Assembly (NCBI GenBank): GCA_914767715.1
Contig: OU612068.1
Coordinates: 22,940,001 to 23,004,000 of the forward strand
DNA from: Membranipora membranacea
Lineage: Eukaryota > Bryozoa > Gymnolaemata > Cheilostomatida > Membraniporidae
Direction of reading: 5' to 3'
Length of the DNA: 64,000 nucleotides
Part shown: positions 1-10,397 of the stretch, piece after piece
Layout: each line of letters opens with the position of its first letter
Position numbering within the stretch: position 1 is the stretch's first letter
Notes under the pieces: model-generated
Told to the model about the DNA's origin: nothing
The model's input: the letters and a program-made list of their open reading frames with translations, nothing else
The model's database searches: none
Position numbers and translations under genes: made by a program

Positions 1-60
1 TCTACTGCAGAGAAATTTTTTGAAATAAATCAAGCAAGCATTATAGGTCACAGCACAGCT

Positions 61-3000
61 ATGGGGTTGAAGTTGGAGGTGCTTGCCATTGTAAGTACTC
101 AATGTTTCTATTTACTCATACCATTGTAAACAAGTGGTAAAAATACAGCATATTGTGTGCATTCATTTCCTCGAACACATAAGAAAAGATATTATACCAC
201 CAGAAACTATATCTCATGTTTGAGGAAAATCTGTTCTCTTTACTTTACTCAGACATGGTCAGTTGTGTTTATCGATCACATTTTTGTGCAGAGCTTTCTG
301 CACACATTGTTTTAAGGACATCTGTTCAGAGGACACATATTCATAGGAAAAATTACATGTGGCTACGGATAAATGGACATCACCAATCATGGATCTGTTT
401 TCCAGTTCCAGTAGTTGTACAATGAATGTCAACAGAAAATCGATTCTAATTAAATTGGTTATTTTTATTTTTTAGTTGGTGTGTTGTCTGGTTTTGAGGT
501 CAGTAGTGGCCATAGATCAAGAGACTCAAGTTCTTCTAGATAAGTAAGTAAACTTAGGGTCACCTCAGCCAGCATTTGTGACAGAGATGTCAAAGACAGA
601 CCGATAGCTAATAAATTCTTTAAATTCTAAAGTCTTTTCCTCCAGTGCATATAATCATGTTCACACTATATGCGCCCTTGCTCATCTTGAAACCTCAAAC
701 CTCCTGCAGTTTTCCAAAGCAAGACACCCAATTCTTCGTCGTAGTTCAAAACAAGTTTGGTAACCTGTTCATGAAATGAGTTGATCAATCATAAACCCTC
801 TCCAACCTTGATTAAAGAGCTAAAAAACACAATCTGAAACCGCGGACATGCGCCTCCATAAGCTTGCTACTGCTCGTGTTGATGACATTTACTGAGACCT
901 CGACAATTTGAATACCAGGCTGAAATATATCAAACATGGTAATTCAAACCAAATAATGGGACATAATGTTGTGTTTTTAGACTGCATTTATATTATGGTG
1001 TAAAGAATTGAACTTGACCTTGAACTTGAACTTGACCATTGACTTTACACAGGATTGAGAATGCACCAGACTCAGAATTTTATGAGACATCATGGTATGT
1101 TTATCACATGGAGGAGGACCTGTCCAGACCTGGACACATTCTATACACCAACAGACATTCTCTGAGCACAACTGATGGGCAGGACAACTTCACAATCACT
1201 GGAAACACTACACAAAGAGGGTACAAGGAGGGATCTAGGAGTAGGGCTCTATTCAGAGAGATAACCGGTTTCACACAGGTCTCCAAAGATGTCGTTATTG
1301 CTGTGGACAAGGACAATCACTGTCTCAGGAGAATTAACATGACAACATATGGACATACATCCACATTCAGTGGCCAGTGCCAGCGTTCAGGGTACTGGAA
1401 TACACGCCCTGCTCAGTTCACCTTTCCATGGTCTGTGGTTAAAGATAACAAAAACCAGAGGAAATTTCTCGTCACCGACTCAGGAAACCAGGCAATCAGG
1501 ACCGTAGACAGGGAAACAGGATCAGTTCTCCTCTTTGCAAAACATCCCACTATGCTCAAGGACATCAGATATCTAACACAGCACAAGAGTGGAGATATAT
1601 ATGTCACCGCTGATGCAGCCGTCTACCGAATTACATACAGCACAAAGAAGATAGAGATATTTGCAGGACAGGCGAGTACAAGAAAGGGATACAGGGATGG
1701 CCCTCTGCTCAACTCTCTATTCTACGACCTATACGACCTCATGTTTATCGGACCGGATACTCTGTTTGTTCTGGACTCATGGAACAGCAGGATTAGATTG
1801 GTCGATCTAAACTTCAAACAGGTGACAACACACCAAACCATAGGCTCTCCCTACTCTCTACTGCTAACTCGCAGTTCGCTGTTTGTTGGACAGAAGCAGA
1901 AAATAACAGAGCTCCCATGTGAGTTACATTTACAGTACTAGTACATATGTATGTACAATAAGAAGTGAAATATTTTCAATGGAAACTTACTTTTGATGCC
2001 CCTCTTAGCTAGTCATGATATATAATTAAGTTGATTGATTTCGGAATCATTTTCCTCTAATGTGGTAGTTAAAAACTGTAAGCAGTAGCCAATCTGAACT
2101 TCTTAGCTCATTTAACAACATAAAGCTCATCAAATATTCTGTTTGATCGTAATGCTGTAACTTATTTTGACCTATTAAATTTGACAGACAATCCCTCTTG
2201 CAAGGATAGAAATATGACAGTGTATGTATCATATACCAAGGAGAATGCATCGGTGGAGTTAACTCCAAGTGTCAAAATAGAGCTGCCTGTCGGTACTCAT
2301 GTCATACAAAGTGACAGCTGTGTTGTTATCGTTGATGTCATATTTAGAGGTAAGTTTGAGTAACCTATATAATAAAGTTTATTGCACGGTTGTATATGTG
2401 TTCTTTCCAGTATTTAATGTCCCTCGTTTAAATTTGTATGTTCAAATCCAAAATTGAATGAGCAAACAGATCTACTACTATGCTTTGCAACCAGCCATGC
2501 GCCCATCAATGACCTCTTACTCGAGGTGGTTTACCTCTCGTTACATATTTTGATGATCTTCTTATTAGATCCTTTGGTGGTGAAGCGATTGGACTTTGTA
2601 TCAGAGTATGATGTGAAATGCTCATATCTAACTGACAAGCTTGCTCTATCTACACTGACTAGTGTCGCTGACGCCAATATCAACACAATCAAAGGAATAT
2701 GTCAACAAGGTGAGAAAATTGACCTACCACACAATCTATATGCAAGACTCAGAGCATTATAATATATGATATGGTGAAGGTGCACTCAGTAGAATCATGT
2801 TTATGCTCATGTTTATTGACCAACTGTATCATCGGGTTCATTAGTTGCTCGGCTGTCTTCCTCTGGCCTGTTGTCTGTTTGCATCTCTTGCATGGAAAGG
2901 TATCTCCAAGTAATTAAACTCTACAGCAGAGAAGCAGCCTTAGTTCCCTGGCCATTGGTTTTTGTTTGGAGTAATATCCAGTGTCTGCATTATATTATAT

Positions 3001-3584
3001 ATACATCTGACCTTGACCTTATAAACTTGTTTACAGACTGTAGACTTCAATCAAAGGCCGTACTGAGTTGTGAAGCAGACACTCTTACTGTTACTTGGCC
3101 TACTGATGTTACATTTGGCCAAGTAGTATCAAAGATACCAGATGATCTACATAAGACACTAATAGACAGACTTATGGTCCTCAGCGAGTATCCAGCACTG
3201 AATATCGTCATAGTCACCAGGTCTCCTCCGTAAGTAATACTGGAGGTGTAATTTGTACAACATTTGTATCCGTATGTAAGTATTTACGTAAATGTTTACA
3301 CCAACAAATAAAGCCAAAAGCTGGGTCACAATTCAATTCTTTCTTTCAATTGCTCTAGCCTTTTGAGTTTTAATCGAGCAAAGCCTGTTCCTTGTTAAGA
3401 TAAAATGTCATTGAAACTCTCGGGAGTAGTTTCAATAAAATTGTTGTCTGAATTGTCCATCTATTTTAATTTTAGGTTGATTTATCCGACCAAGACAAAG
3501 TTAGGAGCTTATGCAGGTCTGATACTGACAACTTCGTGTCTTCAGAACAAAAATTACAACCAAGTCACCAATTCATGCAATTAA
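61..3584 (+). CDS. Secreted NHL-repeat (beta-propeller) protein, 7 exons, complete
   Basis: Exons: 61-90, 476-543, 1053-1918, 2188-2349, 2569-2709, 3037-3229, 3476-3584. All junctions are GT-AG, the phases agree, and the 1569 nt give 522 residues. Exons 1 and 2 join to make a signal peptide: MGLKLEVLAI, then a hydrophobic run LVCCLVLRSVVA, then IDQETQ. Exon 3 holds the propeller. NHL-type blades are visible as GYKEG..LFREITGF..VVIAVDKDNHCLRRI, then FLVTDSGNQAIRTVD, then GYRDGPLLNSLFYDL..LFVLDSWNSRIRLVD. Exons 4-7 encode a C-terminal part with scattered cysteines (NPSC, DVKC, GIC, DCR, SCE, TSC, NSC) that I do not recognise. No membrane segment follows the propeller, so the protein is probably extracellular. 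A candidate poly(A) signal AATAAA lies at 3619-3624. NHL propellers usually bind proteins or act as enzymes outside the cell, but no ligand or activity can be read here. The gene model is firm; the function is unknown. Confidence 0.85.
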
Positions 3585-4210
3585 CCTCCATTGTCACAAA
3601 ACTGATAACTGGGATCGTAATAAACCATTTGGAATCTGGATAAATTTTTTTTTTTCAGAGCGTGCTGATTAATAATTATGATACAATAAATACTTTCTCT
3701 TATGATTTAATACCATAATTCAATATCATCCATATTTTCATTTCAATCATTTTAGTATTTTCTAGGACAACTACCCTTGCTGATGGATTTTATACCTATG
3801 CTTGTTATATTGTGTCGTTTACTGCATTCGTAACTCAGGGTCATGTTCAACGTAATAAAAAGAAATGGCGCGCAGCTTACTTCGCAACCATTCTAGACAT
3901 CCATAAATCTTCACTTAAATCTCAGTGGGTTTTGAATCATTTGCTAAGCCATCATGTTACTTGAAGCTGCGAATTCAAACCTGGGGTCTGCGCCAAAGCC
4001 CTAGTGCCCTGTCTACACAAAGGGAGGATAAGTCAAAGACTTTCTTTACCCAAGAAGTGTAAAGGTCGCCATTTCACCCACGCTCAAAATAGTGAAATTT
4101 ATTGCTAGCCAATATTTCCTTATCCTCTTTATTTCAATTAAGCTCCCATCTTTACTAGCTTATATTTAGTGTGAGCTAACATTAAATTACTCTGAAACTG
4201 AAGCTTAAAT
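3585..4210. other. Short convergent intergenic region
   Basis: AT-rich DNA between the 3' ends of the NHL gene (+) and the Lys-rich gene (-). It holds two candidate AATAAA signals on the plus strand (3619-3624 and near 3685). I see no coding exon. Confidence 0.5.
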
Positions 4211-5918
4211 TTACTCCTCCAGGGTAAAATCAGATAAATATCGCTGTTGCCCTAAACAAGGGAAGGGTTCCCTTCTTCTTCAAAATAATAAGAAAAAAAC
4301 TCACCAACATCATCATGAGATTTCTTATTCTTTTTCTTCCTCTTCACTTGGGGAGAGTTCTCAGACTCAACAGCAGAATCTGATGCTTCATCTGTTTCAA
4401 AAAGAAAATAATGATGGAAAAATCTTGTAAAAGAACAGCTCACATCTCATCAGTGATTTGTTTCAAGCCCCCTCCATACTATCCTTTGTGATTAAAATCA
4501 TGATTGGAGATATTCAAGTCCCCTATCCATCACAATGGATTGGTTTGATGGCGCAGATAAAACTACAGCTCTCCCCGATGGGCACTGACCAGTAAGGTCT
4601 ATGTTACATCTTCAGCAGCTTGAAACCAACATGACAGAATTTACTCACCTGTATCACCATGCTTTCTCTTTTTCTTTTTCACTTTTTGACTATCAGCTTC
4701 GACGCCTGAAACATTAAATTATCAATCAGAGTTATCCCCTATCGATTCAAGAGCAAAAAACATACATAGCATAATAAGGTTAATTTCATTGAACACTCCC
4801 ACCAATGAGTGAGTTCATTACTCTCACCTGGTTCACGCTCTCCCTGGTCGCACTAGTAATTGACATCTGGATGAAAAGCGAAATCAGCTACCATAATTCA
4901 GCGGAGAACATATTGAGCGTCATCATGTGGCAGGTTTTTACAGCCTGAACAGTGAACTAGTTAATCTATACATTTATAATATTGCAGATCAATGTCAAAG
5001 GGCTAGGATTGAGTTCATTTAGCCACAAACGATGTCATAGAACAGATGAACAAAACAGTCACTAATGAAGCTTTCATTATCCAGTCACCTTCACTCTGCT
5101 CTTTGTTTTCCTTCTTTTTCTTCTTCACCAACTTTTCATCCACTTGCTCTTCAGATGATGAGACTTCCTCTACAAAAGTATATATTATTGTACTGCGAGT
5201 AGATTTCATACATAATACTGCAATAACAAATTCTGTTTTCTTATTGTATTCCCTTTTTTGAGAATATGATAATTCTTCTCAATTTGAAGATCATACTTTT
5301 CATTCCATGATATAATGTAATTCTTTATATGAGGTTAGCAGATTAGATACATTTAAATGTGTAATATGTAGAAGTTTACCACGAGCACTTCTCTTCTTGC
5401 TTTTCATTTTGGACTTCCTTTCGGCACTGATTTCCTCTGAAAAATAGTTAACTAGAACGTATTTGTGTTGAGACCATAGTGCTCCCCTAATGGATCGAAT
5501 GGCTACATGATTTGTATAGCTCACATTACAAATTGCTATAGCATGTCTATATTCAAGATACAGAAAAATGAAACAGGGTTAACAGTCTTTTACACAAGGC
5601 TTCCTCAATCGCACCCCAGGTACAATTCCATAATCTGTGCTTCACACAACTACTTCACTCTCGTTCCTTACTCTACTCAGCTCTGCTCAGGCACACACTA
5701 CAAAATTATCTGCACTCAGCCCTAGAAGCATGCGGATTCTTTTATCACATTTCATATAGAGCAGTAACAGTCATCGCTTATTCTGTTACACATGTAGGAC
5801 AGAGTGAGCTCATCGAGATACCTACCGACGATTACAGCAGACTCCTCAGCTTCTGAGCTATCAGCCTCTCTCTTTGCCTTTTTCTTCTTCTTGTCTTTCA
5901 TCATAGGATGACGGGTTT
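4211..5918 (-). CDS. 3' part of an unrecognised Lys-rich/acidic protein made of tandem phase-1 mini-exons
   Basis: Minus-strand exons, 5' to 3': 5918-5826, 5436-5380, 5169-5089, 4705-4649, 4391-4305 and terminal 4251-4211 with stop TAA. The five internal exons are 93, 57, 81, 57 and 87 nt, all symmetrical phase 1-1. They have clear acceptors (for example TTTCAG, TTGTAG) and donors (GTAGGT, GTGAGT). Each carries a basic run, such as KDKKKKKAKRE, KSKMKSKKR, KLVKKKKKENKE, KVKKKKRKH or VKRKKKNKK. Most also carry an acidic or serine stretch, such as SSEAEES, EVSSSEEQ or DEASDSAVE. The last exon encodes QQRYLSDFTLEE and stop. No 5' start was found: exon 5918-5826 has an acceptor, so the gene continues upstream or uses an internal Met. 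Low-complexity Lys/Glu proteins occur in the nucleolus, cytoskeleton and sarcoplasmic reticulum, and the sequence does not choose among these. The exons are well supported; the identity is unknown. Confidence 0.65.
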
Positions 5919-8900
5919 CTGTCATAACATGAGACATGATATTATCAATGCATTCAAATTTCCGGCATAGTTAGGTGCTTCAGTTAATGAAATGTAATAT
6001 ATTCATTTTTCTCAGAATTGCTTGGTACATAAAAATATTGACATATTTTCAGTTTGTGAAGAGAGGGGGGCTCTGTTGGCTCACATGGATTTAGTTAAGT
6101 CGAAATATTCACAATGAATGATGCAGATTGTGGTATTGAGAGTTGTATGACCTTCAAAGTTGATGGTCAGTGGGTGCCCTGGGTTTACTGTGCAAGCACG
6201 TCTGTTTTTAAAAGTTCTGTTTCAACGAGACTTGCCAACAAAGTAAACCCGGGCATTATTGTGCCATATGCCCATGGGCTCCAACCATGAGTATACAAAA
6301 CCTTTCTACCCTGAAAGATCCTGGCTGAGGAGTCAAGATTTGCCTCTGTTCTTTCCCCAATTAGATGTGTATTAACATTATGTAAATATATGTATACATG
6401 TAAAGTGTTAATTCTCAGACTCCCAGTTCCAGATGGACTGGTATCAGTTCTATTTACTAAGTATGAAATCAAGGAGTCACCAATCCCTGATCAATGGTTT
6501 TATATATAAAGTACTTTAATTTAAGACAAGTGACCAATAATGAAGGAAACCTGTGTATTCATCACCATACTTTGTTTGAGATCATCACAGGAGCAATGAA
6601 TAAAGAGTTCATCGACTGGATTGAGGTAGTAACTAACTCCAGGGCCAATGCACCAATCTCACTTTCTCAAGCAATGAGTAATGACCTTGTTCATGAAGAC
6701 AGAGGATAACTGGGACCGGACTAACGGGTGCCAGCGGATTGTCCTGCTTGGGCTCTTACAGCTTGCAAGCATGTTCTTTGCTCGAAAGAATTTGGCAAAA
6801 GTACATGCCGGGAGTAATGGTATAAATATTGACCATCACAGTGTAAATTCAATACAGAAAACTAGGCATGCTATGACTGCCATTATAATCATTATATTTT
6901 GAATGCTGAAAGATGGCAACTATCCGACATTTAAACTTTTCAATTGCTACATCGTGTTAAATCAGGGTTTAGTGACATTCTCGGATGGCATGCGTAATGT
7001 GTCTGGATTTGCATAGGTAAAATATGGGGTTAACCAAACGAAGCAGTCACGTAATAAAAGACCGATCTCCAGGGCAGTCTTTCAATGAGAATGAGCAATG
7101 CTATTTAAAGCAAATTTTCACCATCACATCGCTCTAAATTATCGCTCACTCGGTCTTCAAAGTAGACAAATTTGTTCCCAAATTGCTCACTCAGGAGAAT
7201 GTATAGGAAATCCCCATCATTGAGTGAGTGATTTGTGGGCGAGACCCTAGCTGAGTTAGCTATCGGATGTTGATTTTGGCTTTTTTTTAATTTAAGGACC
7301 CCTAAGTTCCCATGACCTGTCAGCTTTACTTGTGACTCCTCTTGTCAGCATCAGAACCAAACCAGGAATAATCTCTCTCATTCACTCTCAATCATTATTA
7401 AAGCAATGTCTTGGAACATGACTGTCATCTTTTCAGTTAAGGAACTTGGAAACCTGATACTTCACTCAAAGACAGACAGTTTAAAATTTTGAGTAAGTAA
7501 ATTTACATGAGAAAAATTTTTGTACACATGTAGGTGAAAGTGGAGAGCTGGAACCGCTGTCAAAATCTTGGCAAATCATATTAATTTTTGGTTCTATAAA
7601 TGCTCTCATTGGACAATACTGACCATATCAAATAAATGTAGATGGAAAGACAACTACTTGTAATTAATGCTCGGCTATGTATCTGTGGTTGACTTAGAAA
7701 ACTGTCTCCAATTACAATATATTGTTATTTTGGTATCAATGAACTCCTTTCATTGTTTGTATGTTCCATGTTTACAGTTACCCTAATCTATGTAGCCATG
7801 AAGTATGGTGACATTACATCGGAACTCATACCTGTAGCCTGTCTTGACAAGCGATTTGTTTTGAAGTCTCAGTATCTTGTTATAGAATGACTGATACTGA
7901 ATAAGCACCAGAATCCAGTGGTGTCACATCGCTGCTAAACCCTAGCAATGATTTACTTGCGGAATACTTTCGCAGGGACTAGAGTGTCCTGTTTTGTATC
8001 TTACACATGCAATATTTGGGTGCTCTATTATGTTTTTCCTCACTGTTGACCTCCCGGTATTTTAAAACTGAAGCCTTGACATAACAAGAGGGAAGCACAT
8101 CAATAATGCAGACCTGCTCTACAAAATATGCCGATCTAGGGTTTTATGTGTAACTATTGCCAGGAATCATCATTGTCATAAGTCTAGTATCTTAGCTTGT
8201 ACTATTTTAACCAAAAATGATGTTTTTTTATATTTTCATCAAAGAGGTCCCCTATCAGTCATCACGGGGTGGTTATGGCATATCTTATGATTTGAGCTAC
8301 AGTGATGAACCATTTACAATTGAAGCCTCGTAGTAACACATCCAATCTACACAAGTAATTTCGCTGATTTCCAGACACATTATAAAAGTCAAAACACTGC
8401 GATCATGTCCAAAATTTGTGGCTTTGTTTGCTCTATATTTTAAATTGGCAGCATAAACAGATGAGATTTGGGCCAAACACTAATGCACAACACAATAACA
8501 GCGTGCACAGTTTCTCCTTTTGATCATATCGGTGAATTTTGTTGGTCATATAAGTATATCCTCAAAGGACAACACTATAGGCACCAAGATCACTGATTAG
8601 GGATATGAGCCCCTGGGTTGGTGTCAAAAAACTATCAAGTGATGTTTTCCTACTTGTACAAATCTGGAGAATGAAAGTGCTCCTGTCGACACTCACTTAT
8701 GAGATCATATATCCTTGACACAACAACCGGTTCTGCTATCAAAAACTGAGTTGTCTCCTTCTATTTTATAAGAAGGTGACTCCAATATTAGAACAAGTGC
8801 CGTTAAAAAATTACCTGTTGTGAATAGAAGAGGAAATGCTTGACAAAGTGTTTCTGTACCTGTGGTGACCTCTTAGAGCGTACTGAATATAAATATATGT

Positions 8901-9020
8901 GTGTGTGTGACAGTGAACATGAGATGTGCCGACTAAAAGTGATGAACTGACAATCTCAGACACTACGTGAAATCCATGATATACGTTTTGATCACGTCTG
9001 AATGTTACTATCAAGTAATG
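5919..9020. other. Region without a supported gene
   Basis: About 3 kb of AT-rich DNA upstream of the Lys-rich exons. It may hold the missing 5' exon(s) of that gene, but no exon could be joined in frame. Segments at about 6170-6300 and 6720-6850 look like diverged copies of one dispersed repeat, sharing a GCAAGCA-GT..TTGCCA/TTGGCA..CCGGG pattern. A similar piece lies near 39700-39830. Confidence 0.4.
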
Positions 9021-9035
9021 TCTTTTTCGTAACCT
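9021..9035. repeat. Target-site duplication, left copy
   Basis: TCTTTTTCGTAACCT. It is identical to 9269-9283 and flanks the U2-headed insertion. Confidence 0.85.
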
Positions 9036-9269
9036 GCTGTTCAGTAAGAAACAGAAGATTGGGCTGTCCCAATGAAAGAGGAACGCAAGGTGCCCTAAAT
9101 CCTAATACTGAGAATGTGATACATCCCAGAAAGAAAAAAACGCATCCTAGAGGCGAGGCTATACAAGACCCTCTGGACGTGGGTGTGCAGCGAGCTGCCA
9201 AAACTGGACTGGCACTAATCGGCCGTTGGCAGTGACACTTTGATCTTAGCCAATAAGCCGAGAAGCGAT
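9036..9269 (-). mobile_element. SINE-like retroposed element with a U2 snRNA-derived head
   Basis: Read on the minus strand from 9269, the element starts ATCGCTTCTCGGC, then GGCTAAGATCA and AGTGT after one extra A. This is the start of U2 spliceosomal RNA from nucleotide 1, with a few changes in the C/U run between GGC and GGC. After about 35 nt the match to U2 ends. Roughly 200 nt of unrelated sequence follow, including an inverted pair CTGCCAA/TTGGCAG near 9234-9197. No poly(A) tail is seen. Perfect 15-bp duplications flank it (9021-9035 and 9269-9283, sharing the first base of the head). This structure indicates reverse transcription of a capped U2-initiated RNA. snRNA-headed SINEs are a known rare class; a one-off chimeric U2 retrocopy is the alternative. 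Open frames inside it are not genes. Confidence 0.8.
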
Positions 9270-9283
9270 CTTTTTCGTAACCT
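9269..9283. repeat. Target-site duplication, right copy
   Basis: TCTTTTTCGTAACCT, a perfect match to 9021-9035. Confidence 0.85.
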
Positions 9284-10397
9284 AGTAAGTTCATCATCCA
9301 ATACGACTGCATATGTTAACTTTTATCAACAAGAAACTTTTCTACTGCGGAGGAGAAAGTTTTGCATGTATCAACATTTTGTATCCAATGGATAATTAAT
9401 TTGACATAGCCGTGTATGTTTAAAGAGAATGTCCATCTAATTAGAAAACAAAGCTGTTGACATGACATTTTCCTCCAGCTCAAACAAACGCTGTGCAAAA
9501 CCTCATTTAGCCGATTCTCGAATAACAATAAAACTTGATTAAAACATCCTTAACAAAAGAACTTGGTTTTCTAGATCAACAAAACTATAGATTTGTTTGT
9601 TGCTTCGGGTGAACTTAAGTTCCATAGGAAAACAGAGTGGGGTAAAGGACATCTACATTGTTTTTCTATTGTGGTTTTATGAGGCAAGCCTTACGAGTGA
9701 TACGGAATAATAAAAGATCTCTCGGATCATAGCTACGCATATAACAAACTACAAAGGTTTTTAGACAGAGCATTATTTGCACCTTGAATTGTATACTAGG
9801 ACTAAGCAAGCTAAGCAGTGTGTTTGATATTAAAATTTCATTGATCTATACTCATGTTTCAGTGTAGTTAGCTCAGCTCTCTGCAGGGAGCAGATCAATT
9901 AGCCATCAAAAATTTATGCTGCGCAAAATTAATTTCCTATAGCAAGCAAAATCATATACTACGGCGAATCATAATTCAACGCAGTAGCTGCATAAGACAG
10001 CAGGATTAGGAGGCTGTCATTGATTCATTTCCCTGCAAGAAAATGCTGCTGAACTTTTGGTAAGTTGCTCATACCTCCATAAACAGTCAGTAAAACACAG
10101 CTTCAGGTAGCTACAGTTTGAGATAAGCCACCATAATATGTATATGCACATCTACGCTTGCATTCCTTTGCGGATCTAACATTTACTTCTTGCAAAATAG
10201 CTGTGATTTTGCAAAATACTATTTCTCAGAAGAATGTTTGTTATGGTTAGGATTTTGAAAGACAACGGATATGGTGGCAAATCAATTATTGCTTTTTGTT
10301 GTTCGAATGCTATTTACAATGCAAGTTTTTTTCTATTCAGAGAGTCAAAGATCCTTTAAGCATAAGGTGTCCTGCGAGCATCGAATGACACAACAGA
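9284..10397. other. Upstream region of the Ras-like gene
   Basis: AT-rich, with no coding exon recognised. It should contain the promoter and 5' UTR of the Ras-like gene that starts at 10398. No TATA box or other motif stands out clearly. Confidence 0.4.

Noticed and set aside
4832-4857. Extra mini-exon of the Lys-rich gene
   Set aside because: A donor and acceptor can be drawn, but the 25-nt piece breaks the phase-1 pattern and gives an in-frame stop.
6185-6472. 95-codon minus-strand open frame
   Set aside because: It overlaps the suspected dispersed repeat and has no domain or fitting splice sites for the Lys-rich gene.
9036-9269. Functional U2 snRNA gene
   Set aside because: Only the first ~35 nt match U2. 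The branch-point recognition sequence, Sm site and 3' stem-loops are missing, and target-site duplications show it is a retroinsertion.
9002-9312. Protein-coding frames of 77-106 codons on both strands
   Set aside because: They lie inside the SINE-like element and have no family match.
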